Source: a virus. Taken from it: 37,557 nt of DNA. The notes beneath the pieces were generated by a model. That model saw nothing but the letters and a program-made list of their open reading frames with translations, was not told the DNA's origin and made no database searches. The position numbers were made by a program, and so were the translations under genes. Below, piece after piece: positions 15,076 to 21,627 of the stretch. Position 1 is the stretch's first letter, and every line of letters begins with the position of its first letter. The DNA is taken from positions 1 through 37,557 of IMG/VR virus record IMGVR_UViG_3300003323_001042; one strand, given 5' to 3'.

Positions 15076-15252
15076 TTAGATTTTTTTATGTGGTCGATAT
15101 TCCGCATATTCATCAGAAATAACCGCTAAAGCCGACCAGAGGTGATTAATAAACGTAAGCTGTTTTTCCTTTTTACTTCTCCGGTTATCGCTTTGAATTT
15201 GGTTGAGAATATCGTAAATTTCTAAGATTATTTTTTTGAGTTTTTTGTCCAT
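15076..15252 (-). CDS. 58-residue helical protein
   Basis: MDKKLKKIILEIYDILNQIQ, a basic linker and a second helix with HLWSALAVISDEYAEY. No motif. It fills the operon with normal spacing. Confidence 0.55.
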   Translation of the reverse strand: MDKKLKKIILEIYDILNQIQSDNRRSKKEKQLTFINHLWSALAVISDEYAEYRPHKKI

Positions 15253-15262
15253 GAGGGAGTGG

Positions 15263-15478
15263 TTAAAGTATTGAATTTCCTTTTTCGTCTAAGGGAGTGA
15301 ATAGGTCATATTGACTCATCTCGAAATTTTTGAATTTGTTCCAAATGAATTCATGATGCTGTTCATAATTCTGGAACTCTACGAGTTCTCCCGAAGCAAG
15401 ACGAACAGTCAAAGGGTATTTAAGTCCCGTAAGCTGATTCCATCCAAAAGGAAGTCTTGGAATATAAATTTTCGACAT
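15263..15478 (-). CDS. 71-residue hypothetical protein
   Basis: MSKIYIPRLPFGWNQLTGLK, a beta-rich middle (VRLASGELVEFQNY) and an aromatic helix. It is the first gene downstream of the tRNA-like gene at 15556-15711. Unknown family. Confidence 0.6.
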   Translation of the reverse strand: MSKIYIPRLPFGWNQLTGLKYPLTVRLASGELVEFQNYEQHHEFIWNKFKNFEMSQYDLFTPLDEKGNSIL

Positions 15479-15514
15479 TGTTTTAATTTTTGTTAGGGAA
15501 TAAAAATTAAAGAT

Positions 15515-15533
15515 ACGCCGTTAAAAACGGTGT
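15515..15533 (-). terminator. hairpin downstream of tRNA-like gene
   Basis: ACACCGTT/AACGGCGT with a 3-base loop (8 pairs, one wobble), followed on the minus strand by a T-rich stretch. It lies about 23 bases past the 3' end of the tRNA-like gene and could be a weak terminator or processing signal. Confidence 0.4.
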
Positions 15534-15555
15534 AACTCTTTAGAAAGTTAAACTT

Positions 15556-15711
15556 TTCTGGCGGCGAGGATTTGACGAGAGTTTCGCTATTGGGCTTGAA
15601 TGGGCCTTGACACTCGTATAGTCACCTCGCATGTTCCTGTACTTAATTATCTTTTATACGGTGTACGGCAATGATAATCATGCTTGCGTCTACCTATTCC
15701 GCCACGCCAGA
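15556..15711 (-). tRNA. tRNA-Leu-like gene with 48-base T-loop insertion
   Basis: Minus strand. Acceptor TCTGGCG/CGCCAGA with discriminator A; D-arm GCGGAATAGGTAGACGC is typical of tRNA-Leu. Next come an irregular anticodon hairpin of about 16 bases and a long variable arm (GTAC/GTAC). The T-stem GCGAGG/CCTCGC is perfect, but its loop is 55 bases rather than 7. The normal loop appears as T...TCAAAT with an insertion beginning GACTATACGAG and ending CTCG, whose ends pair. No CCA is encoded. The anticodon is not assignable. A sister gene is at 20830-21005. Confidence 0.65.
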
Positions 15712-15791
15712 ATGCAGATGGATGTATGACAACCGGAAATGAAATCGGCAGCTTCTTATTTCCTGCGATATTCGAAGCCATCCATGTATTT

Positions 15792-16154
15792 TTACGTTTC
15801 AATTTGATTGGGGTCTGGAATTACCAGGTTGAACTCTTTTACAGCCCATCTTCGTATTCGTTCGCATAATTCTTCATCTTCTACCGTGGATAAATCCGAG
15901 GTATGTTTAACCTTAAATATCCACTTAATGATGCCTTTCATTTCTTCTTTCTCATACCCAAGATGATTCGCCAGCATTTCGATCACAACCCCGTGTAAAT
16001 ATCTGTTTTGCTTACCAGATCGTGGTTTCCTCTGTCTTCCTACTGTTACCGTTACTCGTTTACCTTCATGAGGAATAAACGCATTTTTGAAAGGTTCAAC
16101 GATGTCAGGATAGAATTTCCCGTTTTGGACTTCACCGTGAAATTTAAGAATCAT
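15792..16154 (-). CDS. ninB: NinB-like recombination protein
   Basis: Start at the ATG at 16154, which overlaps the upstream TGA (ATGA); an in-frame ATG at 16187 would add 11 residues. 120 residues with the NinB core: RSGKQNRYLHGVVIEMLANH, a helical GYEKEEMKGIIKWIFKV, and C-terminal IRRWAVKEFNLVIPDPNQ. NinB of lambda (Orf) is a recombination mediator that helps load recombinase on SSB-coated DNA, fitting the SSB-like and exonuclease genes just upstream. No recombinase of the Erf/Beta/RecT type was recognised. Confidence 0.7.
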   Translation of the reverse strand: MILKFHGEVQNGKFYPDIVEPFKNAFIPHEGKRVTVTVGRQRKPRSGKQNRYLHGVVIEMLANHLGYEKEEMKGIIKWIFKVKHTSDLSTVEDEELCERIRRWAVKEFNLVIPDPNQIET

Positions 16155-16588
16155 GGGGTTGTTGGAAAATGAATTTTTAGATGACATTTATTTTGAGAAG
16201 ATCTTTTACAAAGCCATATAACATCCAAAGGTCGTTGATAATTTGGATGATGGGCCTCTATATCTTCCAAATTACTGTTCGAACAAGATTCACATGGTAA
16301 CTTTTTTAATCTTCCATTTCTAAGTGCATTACTAACAGCCTGTCTTGCCTTATATTTTTCTGGATATTTTTGTCTCATCTTTTTACAAAGTTTTGTATAA
16401 TATCCAGAAATTGCTCTTTTCTCATTTCTATTCCTTTCAATAGATTTACCTTTTTCAGTTTGTAAATACTTCTTAATTCGTTTTTTTACACATTCCTTAC
16501 ATTTATTTAAATGTCCATCTGCCATTAAAGGGTGTACATAAAAACAATCCAACTCTTTTAGGGAGTTGCAGTTTAAACATTTTTTCAT
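16151..16588 (-). CDS. HNH endonuclease with atypical C-terminal finger
   Basis: 145 residues: N-terminal zinc pair CLNCNSL and CKECVKKR, a basic linker with TEKGKSIERNRN and YPEKYKARQAVSNALRNGRL, then the HNH part LPCESC, EAHHPNYQRPLDVIWLC and KCHLKIHF. This is a well-known free-standing phage HNH layout. The final Cys pair is normally LCxxCH; here it reads LCKRSSQNKCH, with extra residues between the cysteines, so zinc binding may be altered. These bases overlap the alternative start of the NinB-like gene. Confidence 0.75.
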   Translation of the reverse strand: MKKCLNCNSLKELDCFYVHPLMADGHLNKCKECVKKRIKKYLQTEKGKSIERNRNEKRAISGYYTKLCKKMRQKYPEKYKARQAVSNALRNGRLKKLPCESCSNSNLEDIEAHHPNYQRPLDVIWLCKRSSQNKCHLKIHFPTTP

Positions 16589-16604
16589 TGATATTGTTTA
16601 ATGA

Positions 16605-17252
16605 TTAAAACGGAAGACCATCTTCTGGATCAGGCATCTGGTCTGGAATATCAGAAGAGTCAACTTCACTTAGAATTACAGGTTTTTTTTCAGATTCCGT
16701 AATTTTGAGTTCTTGAAGTTTTTCAATGAGAAACGCTTCAACTTCCGCAAAATATGTTTTCCAGTAATTCTTTTTCAGCTTTTCTTTTTTCATCTCATCT
16801 ACCTCCGGGAATCCGTTACCTATTTTTTTACCATCCCAGAAATAATTCGTAAGCTTATTCCCGTTTTGCTGAAGGCTTATACCTTGTCTCTTTTTCCCAC
16901 CTTCGATCTCCATGTCATAGGGATGAAAAACCATTTCTTGGTTTAAATCTGCATTGAGAACTTTACAGGCGAAATCCGTAAAGTACCGACTGGAGGTGTT
17001 TAAGGTTAGGACTGCGTCTCCAAGGTCAATATTACAGACTTCTCCATAATCCGTTTCCTTGAAGAAAATGTTTTTGATTTTTCCGGTCCAGTTCATGAAG
17101 ACGAGTTCCCATTTTTCACCTTTTCCGCCATCTTTGAGTTCGTACTCTCGATGGCGAGCTCCTGGTGTTTCTTTATCGACTTTCTGGACGATGTTACCGC
17201 CTACGATGCTAAGATATGGTTTATTTGATCCTGAAATTGGTGTACCTGGCAT
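16605..17252 (-). CDS. single-stranded DNA-binding-like protein
   Basis: 215 residues. A beta-rich domain (about 45-150) with WELVFMNWTGKIKNIFF, CNIDLGDAVLTLN and aromatic-rich strands fits an OB fold. The C-terminal tail is acidic, low in complexity and ends DPEDGLPF, close to the DDDIPF tip by which SSB recruits partners. Its setting between PD-(D/E)XK nuclease and HNH/NinB genes suits a replication-recombination SSB. Fold assignment is inferred. Confidence 0.6.
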   Translation of the reverse strand: MPGTPISGSNKPYLSIVGGNIVQKVDKETPGARHREYELKDGGKGEKWELVFMNWTGKIKNIFFKETDYGEVCNIDLGDAVLTLNTSSRYFTDFACKVLNADLNQEMVFHPYDMEIEGGKKRQGISLQQNGNKLTNYFWDGKKIGNGFPEVDEMKKEKLKKNYWKTYFAEVEAFLIEKLQELKITESEKKPVILSEVDSSDIPDQMPDPEDGLPF

Positions 17253-17270
17253 AAATATAAAATTATAAAA

Positions 17271-18113
17271 TTAAACTTTGGATGAGTAACCTTTAGTGAT
17301 TTCTTTAATGATTTTTAATTCTTCATCGGAGTAACCGAGTCCGCACCCTTCTCGTTCGATAATGAGATTTTTATAAGGTGAATACTTTACCTGCCAATCT
17401 CCATACACAGCCCTATTCATTCGAGCATCCGAAATTGATGCCTTAGAAGCTTCTTTAAGTTTTTCAAGTTCATATTTGTACTTAAACTCACTTTTTGGTT
17501 CAATCTTCGGGATGATGTTATTTCGGTAAAGCCTAGCCCAGCGTTTATAAACATCCGTAATGTCGAAGCTAATAGAAAAACAAGTAAATACTGTTCCATT
17601 TCGCTTTAATTCGAATTCCCACGTATTTCCGGTACCTCTATCCATGTAAAAGAGAATTCCTCGATCGACATCAAGAAAATCCATATAGATGGCCAGCTGT
17701 TTGAGGTATGAGGTCTTTGGTTTACATGCGGTGAGTTCTCGTGCTTGGTAGTCTCCGTAAATGGTCTTTACTTCAATCGGAACTTTAACGTTATTCTCTT
17801 CGATGACAGCATCAATGTACCCAGTTACAGGAACCCCTTCTCGTTCCATTTCAACACGGTGTTGGGATGAATCGATCGGAACTAAGAATGTTGTAGATTT
17901 TTTAATTCTATCGACCAGAGCGACCTCGATCATCTTTGCGGCCTGAAACATAACGAGTTTTTCTGGTTCGATAGGGTTTGTGGGCGGTGTTCCCATCCAT
18001 CGGTGGTAAATATCGAAAACATTCGTTTCGGCTTCAGAGGCCCAAAAGCTTGTTTTTTCTCGATGATTTTTATCTTCTTCGAGAAGATGGGATTTTATAA
18101 TTTCTGTAAGCAT
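17271..18113 (-). CDS. PD-(D/E)XK nuclease (RecB/Cas4/lambda-exo type)
   Basis: 280 residues. Catalytic pattern: an N-terminal helix with Glu63, Asp101 in VTGYIDAVI, then VPIEVKTIYG (Glu114, Lys116), and a following Q-xxx-Y helix (Gln139, Tyr143 in YLKQLAIYMDFLD). This is the RecB-type exonuclease fold. No Cys cluster of Cas4 is visible. With SSB-, NinB- and NinG-like proteins nearby it likely resects DNA ends for recombination. Confidence 0.75.
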   Translation of the reverse strand: MLTEIIKSHLLEEDKNHREKTSFWASEAETNVFDIYHRWMGTPPTNPIEPEKLVMFQAAKMIEVALVDRIKKSTTFLVPIDSSQHRVEMEREGVPVTGYIDAVIEENNVKVPIEVKTIYGDYQARELTACKPKTSYLKQLAIYMDFLDVDRGILFYMDRGTGNTWEFELKRNGTVFTCFSISFDITDVYKRWARLYRNNIIPKIEPKSEFKYKYELEKLKEASKASISDARMNRAVYGDWQVKYSPYKNLIIEREGCGLGYSDEELKIIKEITKGYSSKV

Positions 18114-18119
18114 ATCAAG

Positions 18120-18317
18120 TTAAAATAAAGTAGGTTGATTTTGTTCCCGAAAGGTTAAATTTCTTATTCTAAGAAGTTTAGACCTTCCGGCGCATTTTCG
18201 TTCTCCCCTCTGGTACGGACAGGAATAACTTTCGTATTCCAGAAATTGTTCCAGTGGAAGACGATCTTTTAAATGACAGTTCAGGCATTGAAGCTCGACC
18301 CATAGAGAACTTTTCAT
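18120..18317 (-). CDS. 65-residue zinc-finger protein
   Basis: CLNCHLKDRLPLEQFLEY, then CPYQRGERKCAG: a compact four-Cys site followed by a basic tail. It lies between helicase and nuclease genes. Could be a replication accessory; no family recognised. Confidence 0.6.
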   Translation of the reverse strand: MKSSLWVELQCLNCHLKDRLPLEQFLEYESYSCPYQRGERKCAGRSKLLRIRNLTFREQNQPTLF

Positions 18318-18329
18318 AGTTTGAAGAGA

Positions 18330-19535
18330 TTAAGGTTTTTCTAGGAATATTTGACGACTTGGATAGTAAGTAAGTTCGATATTATCGATCTTACCGTTGC
18401 GGTTTTTAGCTATAATAAGTTTGGCATCTTGGGGAGTTATTGAACGATCACGATGAAGAAGCATGATGATGTCCGCATCTTGTTCGATACTTCCAGAATC
18501 CCTTAAATGGATAATCGATGGCTCTGCACTTTTTTCACTATCGCGATTCAGCTGTGCGGCGGTTAAAACGACACATTTCTTTTCTCCTGCTAATCTTTGA
18601 AGATTTTTAAGGATTCGTCCGATACGGTAAGTTTCAAGTTCTCCTCGTTCTTGTTTATCTCGTAAGAGTTGAAGGTAATCGACCACGACGAGATCAAACT
18701 TCATCTTACTTGCGAGATTTACGACTGTTTCCGATGTAGCACCTGGGGCATGAACGAGAAAAAAATATTTACCGATTGCAGTAAGCTCTTGAGCAATAAA
18801 GTTTTCATCGGCGATCGTGGATTTAATATCATGGAGATTATTTTTTGTTATTCCTGAAGCTAAACGATCGATAAGGCTATTCGTAGACATTTCCATGCTT
18901 ATGAACAACACTCGTTGCTGATAAACGGCTACCTGTTGAGCAAAATTCAAGCACCAAGCAGTTTTACCAATCGAAGTTCGTGCTCCAAGGACCACCAGTT
19001 CACCAGGTTCAAAATTCACGATTTCCGAGAGTTTCTTGAAATCATGAATAAGGCCTATAGCGCCATTTTGATGCATTCGTTCTTTTCGTTTCTTGTAGTT
19101 TTCGACATATTCAGGGATAAGATCGTTAATCGAGGTAATGAGATAACTTGTACCGATTTGTTCAATTCTTCTCATTTCGGATAGAAAGCTACCGGAATCG
19201 TTACAGTTCTCAGAAAGTTTCAATATCTCGTTCCGTTTGTAGTCTTCCTCAAGTCTCTTTACGGCCTCGATGTAATTCGTTCCGGTTAAGTATCGATCCT
19301 CTTGGAACAAAAATTTCAGTTCAGATATGGAGAATTTATTCGAGAGAGAAGCAATATCGATTTTTTGTCCTGTTTGAAGTCGTTCTCGAATTTCTATCCA
19401 TATTTTTTTAAGAAGTTCATCCGAAAAGTACGAATCTAAAAGTTCAATCTCGTGGTAAAGCCAAGGTCTTTGGCAAAGAGCTTCGAGGATTGAACCTTCA
19501 AGCTGAAGACGTTCGTGGTTCTGAAGGAGATCCAT
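18330..19535 (-). CDS. dnaB: DnaB-type replicative helicase
   Basis: Start chosen at the ATG at 19535 (401 residues), because MDLLQNHERLQLEGSILEAL is where DnaB N-terminal homology begins; upstream codons overlap the initiator gene and look non-homologous. N-terminal helical domain to about residue 110, then the RecA core: Walker A GARTSIGKTAW (184-194), FISMEMS, Walker B DLVVVDYLQLL (281-291) and AQLNRDSEK, and a late RDSGSIEQDADIIMLLHRD. It is somewhat short but has all core motifs. The initiator-like protein upstream probably loads it. No primase was found, so host DnaG is presumably used. Confidence 0.92.
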   Translation of the reverse strand: MDLLQNHERLQLEGSILEALCQRPWLYHEIELLDSYFSDELLKKIWIEIRERLQTGQKIDIASLSNKFSISELKFLFQEDRYLTGTNYIEAVKRLEEDYKRNEILKLSENCNDSGSFLSEMRRIEQIGTSYLITSINDLIPEYVENYKKRKERMHQNGAIGLIHDFKKLSEIVNFEPGELVVLGARTSIGKTAWCLNFAQQVAVYQQRVLFISMEMSTNSLIDRLASGITKNNLHDIKSTIADENFIAQELTAIGKYFFLVHAPGATSETVVNLASKMKFDLVVVDYLQLLRDKQERGELETYRIGRILKNLQRLAGEKKCVVLTAAQLNRDSEKSAEPSIIHLRDSGSIEQDADIIMLLHRDRSITPQDAKLIIAKNRNGKIDNIELTYYPSRQIFLEKP

Positions 19536-20241
19536 TTGTTTTTTTGTTAGAAAATATTTTTGAAAGTTCAACATCGATCTCTTCTTCCGTGAGTTGTTTA
19601 GGAAGGGGGGCGGCCGCAATGGGGGATGGATGATCTTTCCGGTACCAAGAGAGAAGAGTGTAGTAGTGGCTCTTGTATTTGACCCCTTTCGAGCCGATGT
19701 AACTGTTAAGGCGTGAAAGATAATCGTCGAACTGTACCTCGAGGACTTTACGGAGTTCAGCCTCTTCACGTTCCGATAAGAGAACGAAATCGAGGTGGCG
19801 TTTCTTTATATCATTTCTTTCTTTTATTTCTTTTATTTCATTAGTAGTGTTGGCATTTGCGTTCTGATCTTTACGCGGTTTGCGTTCGGAAGTGCGTTCG
19901 GAAAGAGGGTTATAAAAGTCATAATTTTCAATAGCTATAACGGAAAAGTGAGCGTTCGGTTTTATACGCAATGTGCGTTCGGATTTGAACGCGGAGAGCG
20001 TTCGGTTGACTTTATCTAGCGACCAATGCCACCTCTTCGAGAGTTGTCTTTGAGTTGTAGCGATTTCTCCCCGTTGGATGAAATAGTCGACTCCATTTCG
20101 ATTTATTTTTTTAGGTTCCGGGTTTCCGTTCGCGAGGAACAGAAGATCAATGAATGCTTCGAATCCACTAAATTCGCGGTTTCTATTCGCGGGATACAAC
20201 TTATGCTCCATAATTTTGTCCCAAAGTTTAATGAATCTCAT
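19498..20241 (-). CDS. replication initiator-like protein (winged helix)
   Basis: 247 residues. The first 70 carry FIKLWDKIMEHKLYPANRNR and, at about 50-85, GEIATTQRQLSKRWHWSLDK, a winged helix of the type found at the N-terminus of phage replication protein O/DnaD-like proteins. A polar linker follows, with a C-terminal helical region including a YTLLSWYRKDHP segment. The gene overlaps dnaB by 38 bases. Likely role: origin binding and helicase loading. Confidence 0.7.
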   Translation of the reverse strand: MRFIKLWDKIMEHKLYPANRNREFSGFEAFIDLLFLANGNPEPKKINRNGVDYFIQRGEIATTQRQLSKRWHWSLDKVNRTLSAFKSERTLRIKPNAHFSVIAIENYDFYNPLSERTSERKPRKDQNANANTTNEIKEIKERNDIKKRHLDFVLLSEREEAELRKVLEVQFDDYLSRLNSYIGSKGVKYKSHYYTLLSWYRKDHPSPIAAAPLPKQLTEEEIDVELSKIFSNKKTNGSPSEPRTSSA

Positions 20242-20242
20242 T

Positions 20243-20413
20243 TTATTTTTCGGATAGGTGGTAATAATTTTGAAGTTTTTCTTCGATTCTTTTTTTAGCT
20301 TCCTTTTTGGTGTCTCCAGTAGAAAAGCAAATCTGAAGACCCATCGAGGTGAACGCTTCCGCTAGTCATATTTGAAGATGAGGAAGCTTGGTTATTTTAA
20401 GGGTGTAGTTCAT
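20243..20413 (-). pseudogene. HicB-like gene interrupted by in-frame TGA
   Basis: Reading from ATG at 20413: MNYTLKITKLPHLQI, TGA (20368-20366), then LAEAFTSMGLQICFSTGDT, KKEAKKRIEEKLQNYY and a short tail to TAA at 20245-20243. Joined, this matches the HicB antitoxin pattern (N-terminal strand, a W-x-A-E-like segment, then GDT..EA....E.L..Y). Trp is common at the TGA position, so TGG to TGA is the likely change. TGA is a true stop elsewhere here, so this looks broken, unless the second half is translated alone from the ATG at 20344. No HicA was seen. Confidence 0.55.
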
Positions 20414-20424
20414 TGTTTTCATGA

Positions 20425-20490
20425 TTAGGAATAACCGTAAGTGCATTCGTAGCAGTTACAGTCAAGGTCGTGAGTAGAAGGGTATTTCAT
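20425..20490 (-). CDS. possible 21-residue Cys-rich peptide
   Basis: MKYPSTHDLDCNCYECTYGY and Ser, then TAA. Three cysteines in C-x-C-xx-C suggest metal binding. It lies 5 bases after the 67-residue gene in the same orientation. Weak because of its size. Confidence 0.35.
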   Translation of the reverse strand: MKYPSTHDLDCNCYECTYGYS

Positions 20491-20495
20491 AAGAT

Positions 20496-20699
20496 TTAGA
20501 TGGTTATGGTTTCGTCCGGTGGATCTGGGAGTAAATTTTCCATTTTCTTGAGAGTTTCAACGAGAGAATCTTTTGCCATTTCATAGCTTTTTTCGCTAAC
20601 ACTACATGTTATGAATTCCTCAGCTTCGTTATAAGCTTTAGCGACGTAGCAGAGGATATTTCCCTGGACTACAGAGGAATATTTGAAAGTGTATTTCAT
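20496..20699 (-). CDS. 67-residue hypothetical protein (HicB-like fold possible)
   Basis: MKYTFKYSSVVQGNILCYVA, then a helix (SYEMAKDSLVETLKKM) and a tail LPDPPDETITI. The beta-alpha order and Pro/Glu end resemble small HicB-like or DUF1902-type proteins. ATGA overlap with the upstream membrane peptide. Confidence 0.55.
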   Translation of the reverse strand: MKYTFKYSSVVQGNILCYVAKAYNEAEEFITCSVSEKSYEMAKDSLVETLKKMENLLPDPPDETITI

Positions 20700-20794
20700 G
20701 AGTATTTGAGGTTAAGAATGGTAATAACGATCCAGGTATAAGCTGCGCTACCAGCGAAAAAGGCTACACCCAGAAAAAAGGTGCGTAATGACAT
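20696..20794 (-). CDS. 32-residue membrane peptide
   Basis: MSLRTFFLGVAFFAGSAAYT and WIVITILNLKYS form one long hydrophobic stretch. Its TGA overlaps the next ATG, supporting translation. First protein gene of the leftward operon after the tRNA-like gene. Unknown role. Confidence 0.45.
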   Translation of the reverse strand: MSLRTFFLGVAFFAGSAAYTWIVITILNLKYS

Positions 20795-20829
20795 ATTTAG
20801 TGATTATGAATTAAGGCAATACCCTAGAA

Positions 20830-21005
20830 GCAGGCGGCGAGGATTTGACGAAGACCAATATGTTTCCTGGGCGTTTTACTTCCTGGGATTGGACTCGTAT
20901 AGTCACCTCGCATGCGCCTCGGCCATTAATGGAACTGGGCGCGAAACATCATAATTTCTGCGTCTCCTTGCATAGTTTTTCTCTATGTCTTTCCGCCACG
21001 CCTGC
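20830..21005 (-). tRNA. tRNA-Leu/Ser-like gene with D-loop and T-loop insertions
   Basis: Minus strand. Acceptor GCAGGCG/CGCCTGC is perfect and continues outward (TAGAA/TTTTA, then GCAATACC/GGTATTGC), about 20 pairs with one mismatch. The D-stem GCG/CGC encloses 31 bases with a hairpin CATAG/CTATG. The anticodon-like hairpin is GAAAT/GTTTC with only a 6-base loop. The variable arm is GCGCC/GGCGC. T-stem GCGAGG/CCTCGC encloses 63 bases, with the same insertion ends as at 15556-15711 (TGACTATACGAG...CGTCAAAT). It is the first element transcribed from the leftward promoter. Confidence 0.62.
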
Positions 21006-21067
21006 TTTTAAGGTATTGCTTTTTGAAGAAAAAGCTCATTTTTCGTGATAGATGAAAAATGGCTTAA

Positions 21068-21090
21068 AATAATGCCGAAATGGCATTATT
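21068..21090. repeat. 9-bp inverted repeat in control region
   Basis: AATAATGCC-GAAAT-GGCATTATT. On the minus strand it is followed by TTT, so it could be an attenuator or early terminator between the leftward promoter and the tRNA-like gene; it may equally be an operator. Confidence 0.45.
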
Positions 21091-21101
21091 CGACGATCGA
21101 A

Positions 21102-21117
21102 GTATAAAATCGTATAC
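21102..21117. promoter_or_regulatory. operator-like inverted repeat, site 1
   Basis: GTATA-AAATCG-TATAC. The half-site GTATA/TATAC is the same as at 21209-21227, suggesting two binding sites for one regulator, possibly the ribbon-helix-helix-like protein encoded at 21386. The rest of 21010-21200 holds only these repeats and a GGCTC/GAGCC hairpin near 21156. Confidence 0.45.
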
Positions 21118-21186
21118 CGAGGTAGACTCGTTTTTCAAGAAAAGTTTTTAGCAAAGGGCTCTCTATGGAGCCACAATATGCAGGAG

Positions 21187-21215
21187 TGGAAATTTTTCTT
21201 GATTTTTGGTATAAT
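21187..21215 (+). promoter_or_regulatory. extended -10 promoter, rightward
   Basis: TG-G-TATAAT at 21207-21215 is an extended -10; TGGAAA 17 bases upstream is a poor -35. Transcription would begin near 21222 and meet the terminator at 21267-21291. Confidence 0.5.
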
Positions 21216-21227
21216 ATGATGTTATAC
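21209..21227. promoter_or_regulatory. operator-like inverted repeat, site 2
   Basis: GTATAA-TATGATG-TTATAC is a perfect inverted repeat. It overlaps the -10 of the rightward extended promoter and the -10/start of the leftward promoter, so a bound regulator could shut off both. Confidence 0.55.
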
Positions 21228-21252
21228 TAGAAATCGTCTGATGAATTTTCAA
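21224..21252 (-). promoter_or_regulatory. leftward early promoter
   Basis: Minus strand TTGAAA (21252-21247), 17 bases, TAGTAT (21229-21224). Predicted start near 21217, upstream of the tRNA-like gene and the whole replication operon. The -10 overlaps operator-like site 2. Confidence 0.6.
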
Positions 21253-21266
21253 AGAAACTGTCTACG

Positions 21267-21291
21267 CCTACATCATAGCATGTAGGTTTTT
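21267..21291 (+). terminator. intrinsic terminator in control region
   Basis: CCTACAT/ATGTAGG (7 pairs, 6-base loop) followed by five T. It would end a transcript from the promoter at 21187-21215 after about 70 bases, before the consensus promoter at 21334. Confidence 0.65.
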
Positions 21292-21333
21292 AAATTGCAA
21301 GAGTAAAATAGTAAAAATACTAAAAAATATCTT

Positions 21334-21362
21334 TTGACAGTTATTTTTTACATGTATATAAT
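21334..21362 (+). promoter_or_regulatory. perfect-consensus sigma-70 promoter, rightward
   Basis: TTGACA, a spacer of exactly 17 bases, then TATAAT. The predicted start near 21369 leaves a leader of about 17 bases before the ATG at 21386, with no Shine-Dalgarno. Strong and presumably constitutive unless repressed. Confidence 0.9.
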
Positions 21363-21385
21363 GCAAGTGCATTTTAATTTTTAGT

Positions 21386-21562
21386 ATGAGAGTTGTTAAG
21401 AATGAGGCCGAAAGGAAAATTGATATTACCATTACTTTATCTAAAAAGGTAAAGTATGCGGCTATTATTTATGCAAATGAAAGAAATCCCAAAATTAGTC
21501 TTAGTCAATTAATTGAAAATCTTTTAAAAAAAGAAATGGGAATTGAAGATTCTCATAAATAA
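21386..21562 (+). CDS. ribbon-helix-helix-like regulator (58 residues)
   Basis: MRVVKNEAERKIDITITLSK followed by KKVKYAAIIYANERN and a second helix SLSQLIENLLKKEMG. An N-terminal strand then two helices, of length 58, is the Arc/CopG (RHH) plan. It is the first gene after the perfect promoter and lies about 160 bases from paired operator-like repeats, so an early regulator role is likely but inferred. Confidence 0.65.
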   Translation: MRVVKNEAERKIDITITLSKKVKYAAIIYANERNPKISLSQLIENLLKKEMGIEDSHK

Positions 21563-21564
21563 TT

Positions 21565-21627
21565 ATGCACCGAGAAACTCTTTTAAATGTTGGCCAGCTT
21601 GGAAATATTATATTAAATGTATGGTAA
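21565..21627 (+). CDS. possible 20-residue peptide
   Basis: MHRETLLNVGQLGNIILNVW then TAA. It starts 2 bases after the regulator stop and overlaps the next short frame. Too short to be sure. Confidence 0.25.
   Translation: MHRETLLNVGQLGNIILNVW

Noticed and set aside
15556-15711. Group I intron in a tRNA gene
   Set aside because: GACTATACG recalls a P7 strand, but the insert is about 50 bases with no partner P7 strand, P3 or P10, too small for a group I ribozyme.
18330-19769. 479-residue DnaB start at 19769
   Set aside because: The extra 78 residues overlap the initiator gene and are low-complexity; DnaB-like sequence starts at the ATG at 19535.
20243-20413. Genome-wide reassignment of UGA
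   Set aside because: UGA ends many genes in tight ATGA overlaps (for example at 8049, 8231, 9500, 9925, 16151), and long genes are free of internal TGA, so UGA is a normal stop.
20830-21005. tmRNA
   Set aside because: On the plus strand GGATTTGACGA resembles the tmRNA 5' region, but there is no tag frame, no matching T-arm at the other end, and the minus strand has D-, variable and T-arm elements in tRNA order.
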